From PGYT01 sp963675055 (lineage in GTDB: Bacteria > Bacteroidota > Ignavibacteria > Ignavibacteriales > Melioribacteraceae), in assembly GCA_963675055.2 (NCBI GenBank), contig CAXXJE010000001.1, positions 124,001 to 188,000 of the forward strand: a DNA stretch of 64,000 bases, written 5' to 3'. Positions within the stretch are counted from its first letter, which is position 1; every line of letters starts with the position of its first letter. Below the pieces are notes generated by a model, which saw nothing but the letters and a program-made list of their open reading frames with translations, searched no databases and had not been told where the DNA came from. A program made the position numbers and the translations under genes. Positions 24,095 through 33,335 of the stretch are shown piece after piece.

Positions 24095-25264
24095 TTATAA
24101 ACTTATAAATTCTTTCAAGTCTGAATTCAGAATATATTCAAGCTCATTAAACTCAGAATTCTTCATCTCGGTAAAAAGAAATCCGAATACATGAAAGTTT
24201 TTGTAATCAGTTTGCCTCAACTCAAGCGGCTGCTTAAAATGTGAAAGAAGCTTGTCATAGTCAAATGATTTAATACTCCCCGAATCGATACCTGTTGAAT
24301 TATCCAATACGATAACAGCATATAAAAGGTCATCTTTATTTCGAAGTACTTCTCCCCAGTCAGGTTTAAGACCATTCAAATAATATTCGTATGAGTTTAT
24401 ACCGTAAGCAAAGTAAGTCACATCTGCCGTAGTACACCAGCCGCCGAATCTAAGCGGATTTATTTCAACGGGAATTACATCACCGTCTTCGGTTACTCTC
24501 ACTTCTGTATGAAGCGGGAAATTTTTCAATCCGGCGAGGTTACCAACATCCTTAAGGAACGAACTAAAGAGTTCAATATTACCCTCAATAACTTCCTTTG
24601 ACGAGATATAAACGCGATCACGTGTATCAGTCTCAGACGAGTACAGATGTTTCAGGATATTGAGTATAACCGGGTTTCCATTCTCATCGAAGTAAGCGTC
24701 AAACGCGAACTCATCGCCGCGAATATATTCCTCGATAATCAGCCTGGATGTCGCCAGTACCTGCTCGGGATAGGAATTCTCAAACCTTTTTATTTCCCTG
24801 ACAAGATGATTCTTGACCATATCCCAGTCGTCATTTTCAAATACTATTTTCACCGCAATGCTGAAGAATCCGATTGACGGCTTTATTACAAAGGGTCGCT
24901 GTAGCGTATCTACATCAAGATAATCAAGTTCCTGCAGAGTTACTTCCCTATACATAAAATCCGGGTATAACGATTTAATTAATTTTCTAAACTTCACCTT
25001 ATCCTTAAACAACTCAATCTGATGTGCCGGCTTATGTCCGTTGAGATGATTGATTATCCATTCACCGGAGTTTTCTGAATTAGTATAGAGTTTGGGATAT
25101 TCAGTTTCGTTAAGATGTTGAACAGCATTTTCCGACGAGATAAGATTCATTTTGTTTTCTGAATCAAACATAACTGCTGTTTCATTATTCAGTACCGGGT
25201 AGGAATTCCGGATAACAGTATCGACAAGGAAATCTGATACAAACGGTTTATCTAATATTATCAA
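24095..25264 (-). CDS. ATP-grasp domain protein
   Basis: A 389-residue protein with an ATP-grasp core. PFVIKPSIGFFSIAVKIVFE is the ATP-binding lysine strand, LIIEEYIRGDEFAFDAYFDE the second nucleotide-binding segment, and VRVTEDGDVIPVEINPLRFG the magnesium-binding E-x-N motif. Such enzymes ligate a carboxylate to an amine or thiol through an acyl phosphate; substrates cannot be told from sequence. It is followed by a small Cys protein and preceded by the serine hydrolase gene (59-bp gap), so a shared operon is possible. Confidence 0.75.
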   Translation of the reverse strand: MIILDKPFVSDFLVDTVIRNSYPVLNNETAVMFDSENKMNLISSENAVQHLNETEYPKLYTNSENSGEWIINHLNGHKPAHQIELFKDKVKFRKLIKSLYPDFMYREVTLQELDYLDVDTLQRPFVIKPSIGFFSIAVKIVFENDDWDMVKNHLVREIKRFENSYPEQVLATSRLIIEEYIRGDEFAFDAYFDENGNPVILNILKHLYSSETDTRDRVYISSKEVIEGNIELFSSFLKDVGNLAGLKNFPLHTEVRVTEDGDVIPVEINPLRFGGWCTTADVTYFAYGINSYEYYLNGLKPDWGEVLRNKDDLLYAVIVLDNSTGIDSGSIKSFDYDKLLSHFKQPLELRQTDYKNFHVFGFLFTEMKNSEFNELEYILNSDLKEFISL

Positions 25265-25323
25265 TATTAATCTCGCAGTAAATGAAGATACGAATTTAGT
25301 TCACCGAACTTACTCAAACAAAT

Positions 25324-26268
25324 CTAATTACGTGAAGAAATGAACTCGTAAATTCGTTCGGCTAATTCCTTCATTTTCGGGCGTGCAAGTTCTTCTTTTA
25401 CCGGCAGGAAACAAGATATTATATACTGGTGTTTCCCGTCATCGACTATACCAACATCATTCGTCCAGTAAGAAAACCAGCCGGTTTTATGGAAGTACAT
25501 TGCATTAGGCGGCAGTCCCTGTGCAAGTTTGGATTTGTCAAGCTGCCTGGATAAAAGTGATTTCATCTGCATACTTACCCAAGGATTAACCAGTGTGTTC
25601 GTAAAAACTTTATACATAAAATCAGCGGCATGCAGCGCGCATGTTTCAGTTCCCCTGATCTTTTCATAACCGGTTTCTTCATACTTCCTGCTCAGGAACT
25701 TGCGGGTTACTTCGCTTCCATGCCAGTTAAACTTGTGCATGAGTTCATTTATGTTCTCCCTCCCGCCCAGATCAATTAGACAGTTGGCCGCGGAGTTATC
25801 GCTTCGGGAAATCATAAGATCCAGCAGGTAGTTAACTGTAACCGTATCGCCATCACGAAGCAGCGGACGCGGATCACTGGCTATCTCTTTGGACCTGTCA
25901 ACATCATTCGGAGACTTAACAACATACTGTTCATACAACGAATGCTTACCTCGTGATACTTGATTGAGTACCTCTGCGGCAACATACATTTTATAAACCG
26001 AAGCAGGGTAAATGAAATTGTTCATCTGCGCGCCGCCAATGTGAGGGATTCCATGACTCATATCAACAACAGCCAGAGAAATTTGTTCAATCCCGTCTTC
26101 ACCAACATCGAAATCCCGATTGAGATTCAGATCAGCTACTATTTCTTGCAGCTCTTCAGTCAGCACCTTATCATGTTGATAGTATTCAGGAACTACAACT
26201 TTCTGAGCAAATACAGAAGTAGAAATCATTAAAAAGAGAAGAACATTTCTAAAAAGACAGTTGTCCAT
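25324..26268 (-). CDS. Class A beta-lactamase-like serine hydrolase
   Basis: A 314-residue exported protein. The start at 26268 gives a signal peptide ending SVFAQ; the longer frame would overlap the sulfatase gene. Motifs in order are S90-V-Y-K93 (S-x-x-K), SDN at 156-158 (MISRSDNSAANCLI) and HKTG near residue 270, matching class A beta-lactamases and related peptidoglycan-type hydrolases. The YPASVYKMYVAAEV context is typical of the broader 'serine hydrolase' group, so antibiotic hydrolysis should not be assumed. It follows the sulfatase gene by 28 bp. Confidence 0.8.
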   Translation of the reverse strand: MDNCLFRNVLLFLMISTSVFAQKVVVPEYYQHDKVLTEELQEIVADLNLNRDFDVGEDGIEQISLAVVDMSHGIPHIGGAQMNNFIYPASVYKMYVAAEVLNQVSRGKHSLYEQYVVKSPNDVDRSKEIASDPRPLLRDGDTVTVNYLLDLMISRSDNSAANCLIDLGGRENINELMHKFNWHGSEVTRKFLSRKYEETGYEKIRGTETCALHAADFMYKVFTNTLVNPWVSMQMKSLLSRQLDKSKLAQGLPPNAMYFHKTGWFSYWTNDVGIVDDGKHQYIISCFLPVKEELARPKMKELAERIYEFISSRN

Positions 26269-26296
26269 TTGTATTACTCTCACTAAGCAAATCCTA

Positions 26297-27892
26297 TTAT
26301 GTGCTGGTTTCAAAACTGGTATCCTTATACTTAGCCTGAAGCTTTTTTAATTCTTTTTTAAGTTTATCCACTACCTGTTGATATTCGGAATTATCATAAA
26401 GATTGTTGTATTCGTTTTCATCGTTCTCTAAATCGTACAACTCCCACTTATCGATATCGTAGAAATGGATTAACTTATATTTATCTGTACGAACACCACA
26501 ATGCTTGTGAACTTTATGCCATCCGTGAGGATATTCATAGTAGTGATAATAGATCGACTTGCGCCAGTCGGCAGCTTTTTTATCTGCTACGATACTCCTG
26601 AATGATTCACCCTGCATCTCGGTTGGTACCGGCACTCCTGTAAAGTCAAGGAATGTCGGGGCGAAATCGAGATTCAATACCATTTTATCTGTTTCCTGAC
26701 CTGCTTTTATCTCCCTGGGATAGCGCATTACGAGCGGCATTCCCAAAGACTCTTCATACATAAATCTTTTATCATACCAGCCGTGTTCACCCAGGTAAAA
26801 TCCCTGATCCGATGTATAAACAATTATCGTATCATCTTTAAGTCCATTAGTATCGAGATAGTCCAGTACGCGACCGACATTTTCGTCCACTGCAAGAATA
26901 CAACTTAGGTAATCACGCATGTAACGCCGGTACTTCCATTCGAGTAATTCTTTTCCTTTCAAATTACTATTACGAAACTCAGCATTGATCTTATCGTAGT
27001 GAGCATCCCATTTGGCTTTCTGTTCAGGAGTCATTCTTTTATACGTATTTTCCCAGGTTTCAGGTACACTTTGCGCCCACTTCTTGTTTCCACCTGTACC
27101 TGTTTCTTTCTTATAATCACCAGGCTGCAGTTTCATATCGAAGGAAAGAAACATATCTTCAATTCTCATATCGGCATGTCCCGCAGTTTCTTCGCGGGTT
27201 TTATAGTCATCATAAAATGACTCCGGCAGCGGGATATCCTTATCATCAAACGCACCGAGATGCCTTGCCGCGGGCATCCAGTTTCTGTGGGGCGCTTTAT
27301 GGTGAACCAGCATACAGAATGGCTTGGTTTTATCCCGCTCATCGAGGAAATCAATTGCATTCTCAGTAATAATATCAGTTGTATAACCTTCATATCGTTT
27401 AGTTCCGTCGGGTTCAATAAAATCCGGGTTATAATATTGTCCCTGTCCGATAAGTATTTTCCATTTATCAAAACCGGTCGGTGTAGTTTTCAAATGCCAT
27501 TTACCGAAAATAGCCGTCTGATAACCGGCTTTCTGAAGCAGCTTTGGGAACGTCATCTGAGTCCCATCGAATTCATCCCGGTTGTCCCTTAAACCATTAA
27601 CATGGCTGTACTTGCCGGTCAGCATTGTTGCTCTGCTCGGGCCGCAGATTGAATTAGTAACAAAACTATTCCTGAATAAAATTCCTTCCTTCGCAATCCT
27701 GTCAATATTCGGTGTACTTATTAGTTTGCTGCCGTAACAGCTAATAGCCTGTTCAGCATGATCGTCACTCATAATAAAAATAATGTTAGGTTGTTTTGGA
27801 CCATCTGCGCAATGGGTGAGAAAATTCGGAAGGCTCATTAAAGCTGCACCTGCTCCAACGGTTTTTATAAAATCTCTTCTTGTTTGATTCAT
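26297..27892 (-). CDS. Exported type I sulfatase
   Basis: A 531-residue sulfatase. It begins with a twin-arginine signal (NQTRRDFIKTVGAGAALMSL). NIIFIMSDDHAEQAISCYGS supplies the metal Asp pair; C83-G-P-S-R87 is the C-x-P-S-R site in which Cys becomes formylglycine; GKWHLKTTPTGF and SDQGFYLGEHGWYDKR are further active-site segments. The family removes sulfate from polysaccharides or glycosaminoglycans, and the closest look is to sulfatases of Bacteroidota and Planctomycetota acting on host or algal glycans. No maturase is in the window. It probably leads an operon with the serine hydrolase. Confidence 0.9.
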   Translation of the reverse strand: MNQTRRDFIKTVGAGAALMSLPNFLTHCADGPKQPNIIFIMSDDHAEQAISCYGSKLISTPNIDRIAKEGILFRNSFVTNSICGPSRATMLTGKYSHVNGLRDNRDEFDGTQMTFPKLLQKAGYQTAIFGKWHLKTTPTGFDKWKILIGQGQYYNPDFIEPDGTKRYEGYTTDIITENAIDFLDERDKTKPFCMLVHHKAPHRNWMPAARHLGAFDDKDIPLPESFYDDYKTREETAGHADMRIEDMFLSFDMKLQPGDYKKETGTGGNKKWAQSVPETWENTYKRMTPEQKAKWDAHYDKINAEFRNSNLKGKELLEWKYRRYMRDYLSCILAVDENVGRVLDYLDTNGLKDDTIIVYTSDQGFYLGEHGWYDKRFMYEESLGMPLVMRYPREIKAGQETDKMVLNLDFAPTFLDFTGVPVPTEMQGESFRSIVADKKAADWRKSIYYHYYEYPHGWHKVHKHCGVRTDKYKLIHFYDIDKWELYDLENDENEYNNLYDNSEYQQVVDKLKKELKKLQAKYKDTSFETST

Positions 27893-28003
27893 AATTCGGA
27901 CATCCCCGTGAGATTTGACTATAATTGACGAACTAATTTATCAATAATTCATTCAAATTGTACATTCGGAACTTATTTTTATTCCGGGGAGAATAAGATA
28001 ATT

Positions 28004-28090
28004 AATAAGTTGGTTATTATTGCAGCATTTGCATTAGGATTTTTGGCTGGGAATCTAACTTGTTCGCAAAACGAAAATCGACGGCATTAA
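28004..28090 (+). other. Possible small lipoprotein remnant
   Basis: In the 213 bp between the sulfatase and response regulator genes, one plus-strand frame reads KLVIIAAFALGFLAGNLTCS before stopping, like a lipoprotein signal with a Cys. There is no ATG and only a poor TTG start with GGGGAG far upstream. It may be a leftover of a lost gene; I see nothing else here. Confidence 0.2.
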
Positions 28091-28105
28091 CTTCCCATCT
28101 ATGAT

Positions 28106-28498
28106 TTACAGCTTATGTTCTATTTTATCCGGATCTTGACAAACCGCATTAACGGCAGTAATAAAATCACTCGTTTCAATAGGTTTTATAAAGTACTTAA
28201 CCGGATCTGCCTCCTTAGCTCTGGTCATATGCTTTCTATCGGGATAACCCGTCATGAAGATGATTTGAACGTCCACTTTGTTCTTAATAGTCAGAGCAGC
28301 TTCAATACCATCTATAGAACCGGCTAGACTAATATCCATTAAAATGAGATCGGGACCCTCGGCAACTGCGTATTCAATTGCTTCCTCTCCCGATGCGACA
28401 ACCTTTTCAACGTGATGTCCAGCTTTCTTCAATACCATTTTCAAGAACATTACGCTCAACGCCTCATCTTCAACAATTAGAATTTTTAGATTTTTCAT
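28106..28498 (-). CDS. Stand-alone response regulator receiver
   Basis: A 130-residue CheY-like receiver with no output domain. The acidic pair is in LIVEDEALS (residues 8-12), the phosphoacceptor is Asp55 in LILMDISLAGS, the Thr is in IIFMTGYPD and the conserved Lys in YFIKPIE. It lies 4 bp after the histidine kinase gene and is surely its partner. With no DNA-binding part it may act by protein contact or pass the phosphate on. The GSIDGIEAA stretch after the Asp is common in receivers paired with HisKA_2 kinases. Confidence 0.9.
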   Translation of the reverse strand: MKNLKILIVEDEALSVMFLKMVLKKAGHHVEKVVASGEEAIEYAVAEGPDLILMDISLAGSIDGIEAALTIKNKVDVQIIFMTGYPDRKHMTRAKEADPVKYFIKPIETSDFITAVNAVCQDPDKIEHKL

Positions 28499-28502
28499 AC
28501 TA

Positions 28503-31500
28503 TTATACCCTGGATGTGTATTTGGAATCTATGAATTCAATAAAACAGTTTACACCGTTGTTGTCTTTAAAATCTACTTTCCCCTGAAGCTGATGCTCCC
28601 CAATACCGAAAATACTTTGTAAACCGAGAGATTCCTGTTTCCGGAAATTGAATTCGTCAGGAACTCCTTTACCATCGTCCGAGTAATGTATGTTTATAGT
28701 ACCCTCATCATTTTGTACAAGATTAATAAAAATATTTCCGTTCATTTCATCCGGGAACGCGTGTTTAAGTGAATTCGATAGTAGTTCATTAATAATTAAT
28801 CCGCACGGAATAGCGTAGTCCAATAAAAGTGAAACCTCGGCGAGATTAAAATTTAATTTTATTCGATGAGCAGTACCTGTGAAACTTTTTACTAAAAGAT
28901 GTGACAGTTCAACTATGTATTCTTTCAAACTCACTCTGGAAAGATTTTGAGACTGATATAATTTCTGATGAACAAGCGACATAGCCTGTATCCTGTTCTG
29001 AGTATCCTTGAACACATCTTTTACATCAGGATTATCAACGTATGCAGCTTGAAGGGAAAGCATTGAAACAATTACCTGCATATTATTTTTGGTTCTGTGA
29101 TACAGTTCCTTTAGTAGGACTTCCTTTTCCTGTAAAGACGATTTCAGGTTCGCTTCCGCAATTTTAAGATCGTTTATATCCTGTACTATTCCGAACATCC
29201 TAACCGATTCGCCTTCAGAATTATGCTCTACTTTTCCCTCTGCATGAATATATCGTACCTCTTCTGTTGGAAGAATGATCCTGTAATCCAATGAATAACT
29301 TTGGGATTTTTTCAACGATCCATCCATCACTTCTCTAACCGATTCCATGTCATCAGGATGTATCGAGTTCAAGAATGATTCAATAGTAACTTCATTACCG
29401 GGTTCGAGACCGAATATCCAGTACACTTCATCCGACCAGAACAATTCATCTTTCTTTATATTCCAGTCCCAATTGCCAAATCTGCCGATTCTCTGAGCTT
29501 CGGAAAGTCTTGATTCACTTAATTTACGCGCTGATTCACTTTTCTTTCTTTCTGAAATATCCCTTGCAAAAGCGCAATGATATTCCTCACCGTTGAACGT
29601 AAAAATACTAACTGATAGTTCTACCGGTATAAGTGTTCCGTCTTTGGCTTTGTGAACTGTCTCAATTCTGCGGGAACCAAGACTATCAATACTCTCATTA
29701 AACTCACTCCAGTTTTTTTCTGCATATAAAGGATCAATATCCTTAACCGTTATTGTATTAAATTCGTCCTTTGTATAACCGAGGGTTTTACAAGCAGCGT
29801 CGTTAACGTATTCAATCCTTTCATCACAGGTAATCCAGTAAACGGAATCTCTCGCCTGATCAATTGAAAACTGGGTACGCCATAAATTCTGCTCAATTGT
29901 TTTCCTTTCAGTTATGTCCTGAATCGTACCGATCATAAACAAGGGAATACCGGACTCATCCGATTCAAGTTCACCAAGTCCATGTACCCATCTTTCCTGC
30001 TGGTCGTTGAATCTGACTATTTTGTACTCAAAATTGAACGGATTCTCATTTTTAATTACCAAATCTGAAAGATAATCGAACATCAATTCACGAAACTCAG
30101 GGTGAACAATATTTATCCATCCTTCCACTGATTTATCATAGTCTTTATAAATACCAAACACCTCGTCGAGAGTTTCTGAGCTTTCCCAGTTGCCTTTCTG
30201 AATATCAAATGTATAATGACCAAGTCTTGCAATTTTCTGAGATATTTTCAGCAGGTTTTCGCTATGTTTTACTTGATGCTCAGCTTTCTTACGTTCTGTG
30301 ATATCAGTTACGAAGGCAATTGAAAAACCGGTTCCTTCGTATTCGTGATAATTATTTCTTACTTCTACAGGATATGTTGAACCATCTTTTCTGGTATACG
30401 TTGTTTCAATTATACTTGAACCGGATTTCCTTAATTCACTTCTGTGTACCTTCCATACAGTTTCCGGCATCCCGCTATCAACATCAAATATATGCATGTT
30501 TTTAAGCTCTTCACTTGTGTACCCCAGACTCAAACATGCTTTTTGGTTTATGCTAAGTATTCTGCCATCATTTGCAATCCTGAATATTCCCACCGAAGCG
30601 TTATCAATAATATATTTAGATAGGAGCAATTCTTTTTCCGCCTCTTTCCTCTCACTAATATCCCGGGCAAATCCAAACACATAGCTTTTACCTTCAATTA
30701 CTACTTTGCTGATTTTAACTTCAACAGGGAATTTCGAATTATCTTTCCGCTTGTGAACAGTTTCTAAACTGAGATGCTGTCCTTCCTTCAAATCTTGCCA
30801 TAATAACTTTACATCATCTACTGAATTAGTGCTACAATCAAGATCAAATACATGCATATTAAGTAATTCATACTTAGTATAACCCGTTGCTTCACTGCTA
30901 AGGAGATTCACATCCATAATTTTTGCTGAATCGAAATCACTCAGATAAAATGCATCTCCGGCATGATCAAGTATGCTCTTTAAAAGTTGTTCCTTTCCTT
31001 TCAGTTCATGTTTCGCTTTCAAATATTCAGTTTCGTCAATTATAACTCCATCCAAAAAAACACTACCACCAATAGTATTATCAGGAATTCCCAGTATTTT
31101 GTACCATCTTGTATTACCGTCAATCTCAAAAGAAACAAGCTCTTCAATTTCAATCATATTTTTCGCTGATAATACGAATTTGTCATTCAATAACTCTCTG
31201 TCATTCTCACCAATACAATTCCAGAATAGAGAATTATCTTTAATTAATGCTTCCGGCTCAACACCTAACAAATCAATGCATTTGGGTCCGGCTATGATAA
31301 ACTTGCCTTCACCATTTTTAAAAAGTGAATATCTAAAAATCATTGATGTGAAATTATTTTGAGATGTTCTGAAATAATCAACAATTTTGGCGAAATTAAT
31401 ATTATCCGAAGTGTACTCGTCAAAATCAGAAACATCTGCTGCAAATCCATCTCCAATAACATTAGTCTCACTTATATCTTCACTTTCGAAATCCAATAGC

Positions 31501-31676
31501 TTGAATTGACTGGAAAGGGTAGTATCGAGATCATCAAGAAGACCATTTATTTGACTGGTAAGAACGGATAAAACTTCATGTGCATCATTGTTTCCGGGTT
31601 TCTTCTCCAACCCCACTTCAGATATTTCCTGAAGCTTATTTATTATATTTTTTATTGAATGTTTTGTTGGTTCCAA
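28503..31676 (-). CDS. Six-PAS sensor histidine kinase (HisKA_2 type)
   Basis: A 1057-residue soluble-looking kinase with no membrane segment. After about 110 residues of leader there are about six PAS domains, most ending in a PAC signature such as FARDISERKEAEKELLLS, FVTDITERKKAEHQV, IGTIQDITERKTIEQNLW, FARDISERKKSES and FGIVQDINDLKIAEA. The kinase core follows: LKELYHRTKNNMQVIVSMLS with the phosphorylated His (HisKA_2), then INELLSNSLKHAFP and DDGKGVPDEF of the ATPase domain. The start is TTG at 31676 with GGGTGA as ribosome binding site. Its receiver gene is 4 bp downstream. The input signal is unknown. Confidence 0.9.
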   Translation of the reverse strand: MEPTKHSIKNIINKLQEISEVGLEKKPGNNDAHEVLSVLTSQINGLLDDLDTTLSSQFKLLDFESEDISETNVIGDGFAADVSDFDEYTSDNINFAKIVDYFRTSQNNFTSMIFRYSLFKNGEGKFIIAGPKCIDLLGVEPEALIKDNSLFWNCIGENDRELLNDKFVLSAKNMIEIEELVSFEIDGNTRWYKILGIPDNTIGGSVFLDGVIIDETEYLKAKHELKGKEQLLKSILDHAGDAFYLSDFDSAKIMDVNLLSSEATGYTKYELLNMHVFDLDCSTNSVDDVKLLWQDLKEGQHLSLETVHKRKDNSKFPVEVKISKVVIEGKSYVFGFARDISERKEAEKELLLSKYIIDNASVGIFRIANDGRILSINQKACLSLGYTSEELKNMHIFDVDSGMPETVWKVHRSELRKSGSSIIETTYTRKDGSTYPVEVRNNYHEYEGTGFSIAFVTDITERKKAEHQVKHSENLLKISQKIARLGHYTFDIQKGNWESSETLDEVFGIYKDYDKSVEGWINIVHPEFRELMFDYLSDLVIKNENPFNFEYKIVRFNDQQERWVHGLGELESDESGIPLFMIGTIQDITERKTIEQNLWRTQFSIDQARDSVYWITCDERIEYVNDAACKTLGYTKDEFNTITVKDIDPLYAEKNWSEFNESIDSLGSRRIETVHKAKDGTLIPVELSVSIFTFNGEEYHCAFARDISERKKSESARKLSESRLSEAQRIGRFGNWDWNIKKDELFWSDEVYWIFGLEPGNEVTIESFLNSIHPDDMESVREVMDGSLKKSQSYSLDYRIILPTEEVRYIHAEGKVEHNSEGESVRMFGIVQDINDLKIAEANLKSSLQEKEVLLKELYHRTKNNMQVIVSMLSLQAAYVDNPDVKDVFKDTQNRIQAMSLVHQKLYQSQNLSRVSLKEYIVELSHLLVKSFTGTAHRIKLNFNLAEVSLLLDYAIPCGLIINELLSNSLKHAFPDEMNGNIFINLVQNDEGTINIHYSDDGKGVPDEFNFRKQESLGLQSIFGIGEHQLQGKVDFKDNNGVNCFIEFIDSKYTSRV

Positions 31677-31681
31677 GCTTC

Positions 31682-31723
31682 ACCCGTTTATTATCTTTGT
31701 ACATTTTCCAAATCAAAACGGGT
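31682..31723 (-). promoter_or_regulatory. Inverted repeat and promoter-like motif before the kinase
   Basis: ACCCGTTT (31682-31689) and AAACGGGT (31716-31723) form an 8-bp inverted repeat. On the minus strand the 3' arm contains the GGGTGA ribosome binding site of the kinase TTG start. Between the arms lie TTGATT and GATAAT, 15 bp apart, like a sigma-70 promoter. The site could be an operator or an mRNA stem hiding the ribosome binding site. Confidence 0.35.
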
Positions 31724-31927
31724 AAATTATCCACGTAACCCGCCGGATCTATGTGCTATTTTAAGTAATCAGTGATTTTTTTCAATCAAATTACAGTAAA
31801 AGCGAATAATTGGCGATGAGTGCGCTGTTATTATAAATTAGTACCGGGCGCAATCAGGATGCGACAGTATTGTTACTCTGAGGCTTTTAATTACTTCTAA
31901 CATTCACTGATGTTAAAACATTTTTCG

Positions 31928-31935
31928 TATCTTTG
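31928..31935 (+). promoter_or_regulatory. TAnnTTTG promoter element before rlmN
   Basis: TATCTTTG matches the -7 element of Bacteroidota primary-sigma promoters and ends 6 bp before the rlmN ATG at 31942. Transcription would begin at or next to the start codon, giving a leaderless or nearly leaderless message, and no Shine-Dalgarno sequence is visible. A clear -33 TTG element at the standard distance is not seen. The rest of the 31.7-31.94 kb gap shows no gene. Confidence 0.5.
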
Positions 31936-31941
31936 CACCCT

Positions 31942-33003
31942 ATGAAAAAAGAGCAGGAAAAAATAAATTTAAAAGGACTGACACTTGAGCAGTTGGGAAG
32001 CTTTTTCGAATCCATCGGAGAACAGAAGTTCAGAGGAGAACAGGTATTCAACTGGATCAATAATCAACTTATTTTTGAGTTCGACGAGATGCTCAACCTG
32101 TCGAAAAATCTGCGCGAAAAACTGAAGAATGAATGTGAATTGGAGTGCTTAAAACTTACTGAAGTACAGAGTTCCGGCTCCACTAGTACTAAGAAATATT
32201 TAATGCGAACTTTTGATGAGAAATATATTGAATCGGTTATAATTCCGGACGACACGAGAAACACATTATGCCTGTCAACGCAGGTTGGCTGTCCGCTCGA
32301 CTGCAAATTCTGTGCAACAGGTCTGATGGGTTATAAGCGCAACCTTAACTCTGCCGAAATTTTAGATCAATACCTGTTAGCAGCTAAGGATTTAGGCAAA
32401 GACAATATCACCAATATCGTTTATATGGGGATGGGTGAACCTTTGCTTAACTTTAAAAATACTATTGATTCTTTGCAGATATTAACGCATGAGTTGAATA
32501 AAGGGATAAGTAGGAACAGGATTACAGTTTCAACCGCCGGTATTCCACATAAAATTAAGGAACTGGCAGACAGCGGACTTCGTGTTAAACTGGCTCTTTC
32601 GCTTCACTCGTGCTTCAATGATATTCGTTCGCGCATTATGCCGATAAACAAAAAGTATCCACTCGATGAACTTTTAGATGCCTGTGAGTATTACGCAAAG
32701 AAGACAAAGACACGAATTACATTCGAATATACCATGCTGCAAGATTTAAATGACCGGGATGAGGATATCCGGGGACTCACGAAGCTTTCAAGACGAATAC
32801 CTTCGAAAGTAAATGTCATTCCTTTTAATAGTATTAAGCACATGGATCCCGAAGGCATTTCTGCCGGACTGGAACCAACTTCACGGGAAGTAATCAGGAA
32901 GTTTGTAGAAAAATTGAGAAACAATAATGTTACCGTAATGGTTCGAGATACTCAGGGCGATGATATCGCTGCCGCCTGCGGACAACTTGCCGTGAAAAAG
33001 TAG
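31942..33003 (+). CDS. rlmN: Dual-specificity RNA methyltransferase RlmN
   Basis: A 353-residue radical SAM enzyme that methylates C2 of A2503 in 23S rRNA and of A37 in some tRNAs. The cluster motif is CPLDCKFCATG (C-x3-C-x2-C), followed by GMGEPLLNF and GI-SRNRITVSTAG typical of RlmN/Cfr. The resolving Cys is in AAACGQLAVK at the C-terminus. ATG 31942 is preferred over the TTG nine bases upstream because of the promoter element overlapping the latter. Followed by an interrupted SMR gene. Confidence 0.95.
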   Translation: MKKEQEKINLKGLTLEQLGSFFESIGEQKFRGEQVFNWINNQLIFEFDEMLNLSKNLREKLKNECELECLKLTEVQSSGSTSTKKYLMRTFDEKYIESVIIPDDTRNTLCLSTQVGCPLDCKFCATGLMGYKRNLNSAEILDQYLLAAKDLGKDNITNIVYMGMGEPLLNFKNTIDSLQILTHELNKGISRNRITVSTAGIPHKIKELADSGLRVKLALSLHSCFNDIRSRIMPINKKYPLDELLDACEYYAKKTKTRITFEYTMLQDLNDRDEDIRGLTKLSRRIPSKVNVIPFNSIKHMDPEGISAGLEPTSREVIRKFVEKLRNNNVTVMVRDTQGDDIAAACGQLAVKK

Positions 33004-33014
33004 AGAGTGCCGGG

Positions 33015-33335
33015 ATGTCCTGGATATATGTTTTCATTGAATCTTTTTTCGAAATAAGCTGGGCTGTTGAGCTGAAATATTCCGACGGATTTACACAGCT
33101 TAAGTGAAGCATCTTTACAGTATTAACAATGATACTTAGTAACATATTCCTGGCAATGGGTGTAAAGCAACTCCCGATCGGGACGGCTTATGCTGTTTGG
33201 ACCGGTATAGGCGTACTTGGAACAGCCATTTACGGAATGATTTTTTTTAATGAGCCCCGTGAGATAAATAGGATAATATTCATCCTGTTTATTGTGACCG
33301 GGATAATTGGATTGAAGGTAACTGCCAAGCCATGA
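33015..33335 (+). pseudogene. SMR exporter (SugE/Gdx-like) interrupted by TGA
   Basis: Read from ATG 33015 the frame encodes a small multidrug resistance-type protein of normal length (106 codons before the true stop). It starts MSWIYVFIESFFEISWAVEL, with the essential Glu13 in the first helix, and continues KYSDGFTQLK, then TGA at 33105-33107, then in the same frame SIFTVLTMILSNIFLAMG, VGTAYAVWTGIG-like PIGTAYAVWTGIGVLGTAIY and FFNEPREI. KYSDGFT and the tail resemble the SugE/Gdx guanidinium exporter branch. The only visible lesion is this one codon, so it is either a recent nonsense mutation, a sequencing error, or readthrough. It overlaps the next start by 4 bp. Confidence 0.8.

Noticed and set aside
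25324..26268. Antibiotic resistance gene
   Set aside because: The three class A motifs are present, but the same motifs occur in many peptidoglycan-linked hydrolases; nothing shows antibiotic hydrolysis.
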